Translations under genes and position numbers: made by a program | DNA from: Dryococelus australis | Lineage: Eukaryota; Arthropoda; Insecta; Phasmatodea; Phasmatidae | Direction of reading: 5' to 3' | DNA: 64,000 bases | Assembly: GCA_029891345.1 (NCBI GenBank) | Contig: CM057009.1 | Span: forward strand, 88,769,416 to 88,833,415 | Shown: positions 58,991 to 64,000 of the stretch, piece by piece | Numbering within the stretch: position 1 is the stretch's first letter | Layout of the letters: the number at the start of each line of letters is the position of its first letter | The notes under the pieces: model-generated | The model's input: the letters and a program-made list of their open reading frames with translations, nothing else | Told to the model about the DNA's origin: nothing | The model's database searches: none

Positions 58991-60075
58991 TTTTTCCTCC
59001 CTTCATTTAACGGAAAATGCTGGTGAAAAATTCTCCAGAAGTCTTCGTAAAATTACAAAGCTTTTTCAGAAACGGCGATTTCGTAAATTTCACAGATTTT
59101 ACATGACATCGCGAAAACTCTCCGTAAATTTGTTATTTGGGTTTTCCCGTGTTTCCAGTTTTAAAAAGGAGTTAACGAAAAAAATATATGTAGATTGTCG
59201 TTATGCGGGCTTTCTTCTGTGCATACAAAATAAAATTTCAAAAAGTTGAAATATATTGTACTGGGGCGAAATTTGAGCGTAGAAGAAGTATCAAGGCCCA
59301 CAATTTTTACCAACATTGTTTTTTTCTGGAAGTGTCACGTTAATAACTTTTATTCGGTTTATATTAGTTTTTGTGTATTTTAAAGCTGGACTCACAACCA
59401 TCCGTCGCATCCGTCAGTCACCGGTCCGTCAGGCGGTCACGTGATCTTCCACCAATCTCAGGGCAACTTATTTTTTCTATCCGTCAATCCGTCTAATATT
59501 TCTCAAAATTTAACTTTCGACGGACCGACGGATTGGTCAGCACCTTCTGACGACTTTTCGTAGATGCAAATACGCACGTTGAATTACAATGTAAGGCGGT
59601 GGATATGCTTATTTACCTTTGGTGGTAAATTCAGGAATTTCAAATGTAAACAATAATTAGGTATAAATTCTTTTCACGTAAAGTAATTATTTCTACGAAT
59701 TTTTTTCTTTCTTTTAAATGTATTTCCAACCAAAATATACCTCCAACTAAAGAAAGATCACTATGTTATGTTGCCAGACTGGAACTTTGCCGTACAGAAG
59801 GAGTGACGAACGACGGATTGTTGTGAGTCCGGCTTAAGTGTACTTACTATTACAGGCACGAGATGCTCTGCACTTTTCTGGTGTTTGAAGGAATATATCG
59901 AAGTGACGTGAATATTCAAACTGCCACAGAAACGATAATTTTCTAGTTACAGGGGCGAAGAAAGTTTCGCGTAAACTCGGCGTTGACCGTTCGGGAAACC
60001 CGAAGTTACAAGAAGTTCCATATTTTAAATTTGTAGAGCTCAGGTCCGTTTTTCACCGTCCTTGATCACGTTTCC
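58991..60075 (-). mobile_element. TTACGG-rich TIR element, copy 3, interrupted
   Basis: Follows copy 2 closely: 'TTTAACGGAAAATGCTGG', 'CTCCGTAAATTTGTTATTTG', 'TTCCAGTTTTAAAAAGG', then 'CTGCCACAGAAACGATAATT' and 'CGCGTAAACTCGGCGTTG'. The right end is decayed near 60060. It is split by the 451 bp element at 59384. Confidence 0.6.
59384..59834. mobile_element. TAA-flanked MITE, 451 bp, nested in copy 3
   Basis: The left end AGCTGGACTCACAACCATCC and the inverted right end AGCCGGACTCACAACAATCC pair with two mismatches in 20. TAA flanks both sides (59381-59383 and 59835-59837). Subterminal CCGTC/GACGGA words recur: CCGTCGCATCCGTCAGTC, TCCGTCAATCCGTC, GACGGACCGACGGATT. Harbinger-like by its 3-bp target. 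No coding capacity. Confidence 0.8.
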
Positions 60076-60109
60076 ATATATCAACCCCGTAATTACGGGG
60101 TTGATATAT
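60076..60109. repeat. Perfect 34-bp palindrome
   Basis: Centred between 60092 and 60093, with 17-base arms that include TCAACCCCGTAATT; no loop. It lies at the decayed end of TTACGG copy 3. Confidence 0.9.
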
Positions 60110-60344
60110 ATATATTAGTGACCTAATTATTTATCATAAAAATACCCGATGTGTTTTATGGTTACAACACTTTGCAATAAAAGTCACGTTTCTTACTAAC
60201 ATTTAAATTGGCCTTTGTAACATAATAATATTATAGGATATTTATAATTTTATTTGGAGATATTATGGTACAGAATTTAAATATTAATTTTTTTCAACAA
60301 ATATTTTATTCGGATTATATTAACTTTGCTTCCTTTATTTCAAT
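60110..60344. other. AT-rich DNA, nothing recognised
   Basis: No repeat or coding signal. Confidence 0.4.
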
Positions 60345-60504
60345 ACTAGCTGACCCGTGCGACTTCGTTCACATGATTTTTTTTAAAGTTATTAAAATTA
60401 AGCCCACCATAGTTTCATGAAGTTTTTATGTTTAAAATACTAATATTTCTTCTTTCAGGTTTTATGGAGTTATTAAACTACACACTGCCATTGCTTCGCA
60501 CCTG

Positions 60505-61155
60505 TTTTATGTTCTCTAGCCACTGAGCTACTACAACCCCCGTTTTGGGTGCTCTAGCCACTGAGATATTGCGGCTCCACTATTGGGTGCTCTAGACCCT
60601 AACCAGCTGCTGCCCCACTATTGAGTGCTCTAGCCCCTGAGCTACTGCGGCCCCACTATTGGATGCTATAGCTCCTGACCAGCTGCGGCCTCACTATTGT
60701 ATTCTCTAGCCACTGAGCTACTGCGGCGCCCTTATTCGGTGCTCTAGCTACTGAGTAACTGTGGCCCCACTATTTGGTTCTCTACCCACTTAGCTACTGC
60801 GGCCCCACTATTGGATGTTCTAGCCCCTGACCAGCTGTGGACCCACTATTGGATTATCTAGCCACTAGGCTACTGCGGCCCCACTATTGTGTTATCTACC
60901 TACTGAGTTTCTGTGGCTCCACTTTGGGTTATCTACCCACTGGGCTACTGCGGCCCCACTATTGGGTGCTCTAGCCCCTGACCAGTTGCGGCCCTATTAT
61001 TGGGTTCTCTAGTCCCTGAACTTTTGCGGCATCCTTATTCGGTTCTCTAGCCACTGAGCTATTGCGGCCTCACTTTATATATATATATACACACACACAC
61101 GCACTGGGTCACTGCGGCCCCACTTGGAATAACTCTAGCCACTGGGCCACTACGG
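60505..61155 (-). repeat. Minisatellite: 38-39 bp unit, about 17 copies, four-unit higher-order period
   Basis: The core on the plus strand is CTCTAGCCACTGAGCTACTG then CGGCCCCACTATTGGGTG. On the minus strand each core reads TAGCTCAGTGGCTAG, a perfect fit to the pol III A-box. A variant unit with GACCAGCTGC recurs at about 60676, 60828 and 60979, every fourth unit (about 151 bp). A CCTTATTCGG variant at about 60730 and 61032 (about 302 bp apart) confirms the period. Interrupted at 61073-61102 by a microsatellite. No B-box was seen. Confidence 0.85.
61073..61102 (+). repeat. (TA)n(CA)n microsatellite inside the minisatellite
   Basis: Seven or so TA units followed by five or so CA units. Confidence 0.9.
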
Positions 61156-61499
61156 CTTTTTGGAAGGAAAGGTTTACAACTCATAGACAAAAAAGAAAGG
61201 AGAAATGACGAAATTTATACTTTAACAATGCTTTTTTAATGCAGTAATCCCCAGAAAAAGTTAATCCAGTACCTATTTACATCACTGATCATTAATTTTT
61301 TCTGGAACCGTTTGAGATATCTCGATGAATTAAATTCTAAGTTGGTCCTGGGGTTATTATCTGTTTACTGTTTAAATTTGATGTCAATATGTTGAGTGAT
61401 TTTTTAGTTGAATCCGTTCGGACAGACAGACACGAAAAAAATTAACATTATATATGGCTTAGTTATCAATTATGCTATATGAAAATATAATTAAAAGTG

Positions 61500-62775
61500 A
61501 AAAATTCGAAAATCACAGACAGGCACTTCTATTTTATTCAGTAGTATAAAGTATTGCTATGTAAAAGAAAGGTTAGGCCATCATTCCATTTACATGAGTA
61601 AATAGCTCAAAACTCTATAGATTTATGTTTATTTATTTTTGGATGCCTAGCTCAACTTCTCTGCTTTTACTATGATAGGGAATAGATTTAATTTTTAAAA
61701 CACTTTGGGTGCTTTCTTAAGATAAGCCATAATTGTTTGTTAGGACTTTCTGGGTCAAAATTTGCACCATCCATCCTAAAGTTGGATAGATTAGCCCACA
61801 TGACGAGGGAATATAATTACAGTTGTAAGGGGCCATGGATCTGATAAGAGATCCAACGAGGCACCAGAAATTATATATTTTTCTTTGGAATGCTTTGAAG
61901 TCGCCTGTGCTACCGGAGGAATGAGGTTTTCCTTGCGCCGAGGATGACTCCACCGACAATACTGACCTATCCAGCTTGCTATCCTACTGTGATATGTACG
62001 ATGATCGCTTTCTATCACTTGAGCACGTCACTTATATATATTTCAGACAATTATAATTTAAATTTATGCGAAATTAGCCTTGCGTCTGAAACTAACAACT
62101 AAGGGTTATTAAAATGCTTATCATTGAAATCGGCCGTGGGAATGAAATTTTAAACTTTTATATTCCATTTAACCTCAATAATTAATATAAATGAATTATT
62201 CAGGAAATATTTTTAAATTATATTTAAAGAGCAGCCTGATTACCTACGGCGAAGTAAATTAAAAATAAAAATTACTAGTTTGAAAGAAAGTCCAGTATGA
62301 CTGCTTTATCTTTCTCTTTTTCCCCAGTAATTAAAAATTGTAAGACATGATGTAGAAGATTCCACAACATAAAATTTTTGTAGATTGAGTTAAACGAGCA
62401 GCGTTAGAATTTTATCTTATTTAGGATTATTTCGTGTGTTCACTATCTCGTGAATCTAAATTAAATAAACTCATAGCTTATACTTCTTGTTTCATTCCAA
62501 GTAGACTATTACATATATTAAAGGATTTTGTGCTTGTGCTACGAGTGTTTCAAAGTCTTGTGTATTGCATTTTGAAAAGTTTATGATGTTCGCACTGTCT
62601 TATCATTCGTCAAGTTACACAATATCTGCTCTTGGCGCTCATGTATATTTTATATCAATTAGTTTTAAATTCATTTCCAAACTTTGCTTTCACTTCCAGT
62701 GTTTTATTTAACAAAGGATGTTGTTAAACCGTTAAACCTCGTCCGAGTCTTTGTATATTGAATGTTTTTTTCAGG
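61500..62775. other. Intergenic DNA, nothing firm
   Basis: Two overlapping minus-strand frames at 61717-62018 lie in a GC-richer block (61800-62000) but have no recognised motif. The rest is AT-rich. Confidence 0.4.
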
Positions 62776-63059
62776 AATATTTTGTACATTGCGTAGTGAA
62801 TCACGTAACTCAATCTCATCACTGCCGCAAAAAAAAATTACAGAATTTCGCCAGTACATATTTATGCGTGGAAAATGTGTGCTCTTGTTGTGTCTGGGGA
62901 AATATGAAGCTTCCCTGTCATTACACAACATCTAAACACATTATTAGTAAACTTGTTATTCGGAGTGTGGTGAACAATCAAATGAAACCAATTTTCTTTG
63001 TTTGTTTAAGGGCTGTACGTTACGATGAGAATAAATATATACACCACAAGTTTAACTGA
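62776..63059 (+). CDS. Candidate terminal exon, weak
   Basis: An acceptor-like TGTTTTTTTCAG ends at 62775. The frame then stays open about 94 codons to a stop at 63059, and AATAAA follows near 63095. The translation is Cys-, His- and Lys-rich ('VENVCSCCVWGNMKLPC') and does not look like a known family. A 75-codon minus frame overlaps. Weak support. Confidence 0.2.
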
Positions 63060-63198
63060 CTAATTATTCTCAACCTGAGGACTTAAACGTTGCTAATAAA
63101 AATATACATAATACATTTACAATATCTTCAATTTTTTAAATCAAACATTTGAAAAATTGCCGATGTATGACACGTTTGTTATTTCCTAAATCATATCC

Positions 63199-63315
63199 AC
63201 GCACTCATACACTCACAAACACACACACATATATGTGTATATATACATATATATGCGTATATATACATACACATATATGTGGATGATGTGTATATATATA
63301 TATATGTATATATAA
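63199..63315 (+). repeat. Compound CA/TA/TG microsatellite
   Basis: (CA)n followed by mixed TATG, TATA and CATA runs. Confidence 0.9.
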
Positions 63316-64000
63316 TCAATTTTCCTTAGCCCATTAATATTACATTATATTATTTTTAGTTTAATAAAATACTCTCTTCTATTTGTCAATAATTATAGTA
63401 TTTATTTCGTTGTTTATATAAACTACAATCGGAGAGAAAACAGCTATGTTGGTTATTGTCAGTAAGAAACAGTTCTTATGTAAAATATGGTTAATATGTT
63501 TTTTGCAAATTTATTTGGAAAATAAAAATTTCTTACTTACATATTTAGATTTTCAAGGTAATTTTGTAGGGAACATGAGAGTATTAGGATATAGTTCCTT
63601 GGGGGAAACAGGGGCCAGGGAGTGACGCTGTGGCGCCAAGGTCACCGGCCGTACTGTTGGTTTTTTCCGTTTTTTTGCTTATTTTCACTCAAAATCACAT
63701 GTTTTAACCCAAAGGAGCCTTAAAATTTCCATTTTTCCATAAAAATGTCCCATATTTCCTAAAAATTTCCCGATTTTCTAAAAATTTGTGAAAATAAATG
63801 CATCATCCTCAGTGTGGCTGAGATACCCGAAACTCAGCCATATATTGAGGAGATGGAAAAAATATAATTATTTTAATAATGTTTTTTTTAATCGTCATTT
63901 TTATAGTAAAAAAATTTAAACATGTAAGTTTTAAGTGTTATATATCACCAGACTCGTGTTTTCAAGGTGCATACGATCATAATATCATTATAAAATTATT
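63316..64000. other. AT-rich DNA with one GC-richer line
   Basis: 'AGTGACGCTGTGGCGCCAAG' at 63620-63640 stands out. 63700-63790 has repeated AAAATTTCC and TCCCATATTTCC words. No coding signal. Confidence 0.4.

Larger units (their letters stand above)
60345..61470 (+). mobile_element. Dispersed element (CTAGCTGACCCGTGCGACTT head) carrying a minisatellite
   Basis: Starts ACTAGCTGACCCGTGCGACT, a head type seen in many arthropod nonautonomous elements. It continues AT-rich to 60500, carries the minisatellite, then runs on to a typical end with 'CGTTCGGACAGACAGACACG' and 'TATATGGCTTAGTTATC'. Head and tail suggest one element whose middle was expanded by tandem duplication. Superfamily not assigned. 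Confidence 0.55.

Noticed and set aside
1-64000. CRISPR array or prokaryotic operons
   Set aside because: No regular spacer-repeat arrays; the only period arrays are micro- and minisatellites, and gene density and splice-like signals are eukaryotic.

Overview
This is a eukaryotic, AT-rich, gene-poor window. Its repeat types (tRNA-derived SINEs, Tc1/mariner and PIF/Harbinger elements with short-TIR derivatives, a Polinton/Maverick, long microsatellites, intron-like splice signals) suggest a large arthropod genome, most likely an insect. The species cannot be named from the sequence. No complete host protein-coding gene was recognised. Nearly all recognisable coding sequence is decayed transposon protein. 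What little looks like host gene is weak: a CpG-rich segment at each end (1-345 and about 58,500-58,990), an untranslated-type exon at 11,805-11,874, and a possible terminal coding exon at 21,235-21,417 with a poly(A) signal.

Layout. 1-8 kb: CpG-rich start, imperfect 70-75 bp tandem repeats, a mariner-type DNA-binding-domain remnant, short terminal-inverted-repeat (TIR) elements, and a SINE with a second SINE inserted in it. 8-14 kb: a frameshifted DDE-type transposase, possible untranslated exons, another SINE, and a Tc1/mariner transposase tail. 14-34 kb: mostly plain AT-rich DNA with a long foldback element at 16.8 kb, scattered TIR elements and a 27-bp-stem hairpin at 25.3 kb. 34-43 kb: several nonautonomous TIR elements, some nested. 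43-54.7 kb: the centrepiece, a PIF/Harbinger element (flanked by TAA) whose body has been split by a 10.1 kb Polinton/Maverick with about 2.2-2.4 kb inverted arms and a dead integrase-chromodomain gene. 54.7-64 kb: more TIR elements, a CpG-rich block, a third copy of a TTACGG-rich element with a 451 bp TAA-flanked element inserted in it, and a 38-39 bp minisatellite with a four-unit higher-order period that carries a pol III A-box-like motif.

The best signals are (i) the Polinton-in-Harbinger nest, (ii) two short-TIR families (about 230 bp and about 410 bp) that share the same ends and occur at least eight times, (iii) the A-box minisatellite, and (iv) the foldback element built from units that are themselves palindromes. 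Family calls rest on motif recognition by eye; no database search was possible. Copy boundaries are usually good to a few bases where TIRs are visible and to tens of bases elsewhere.
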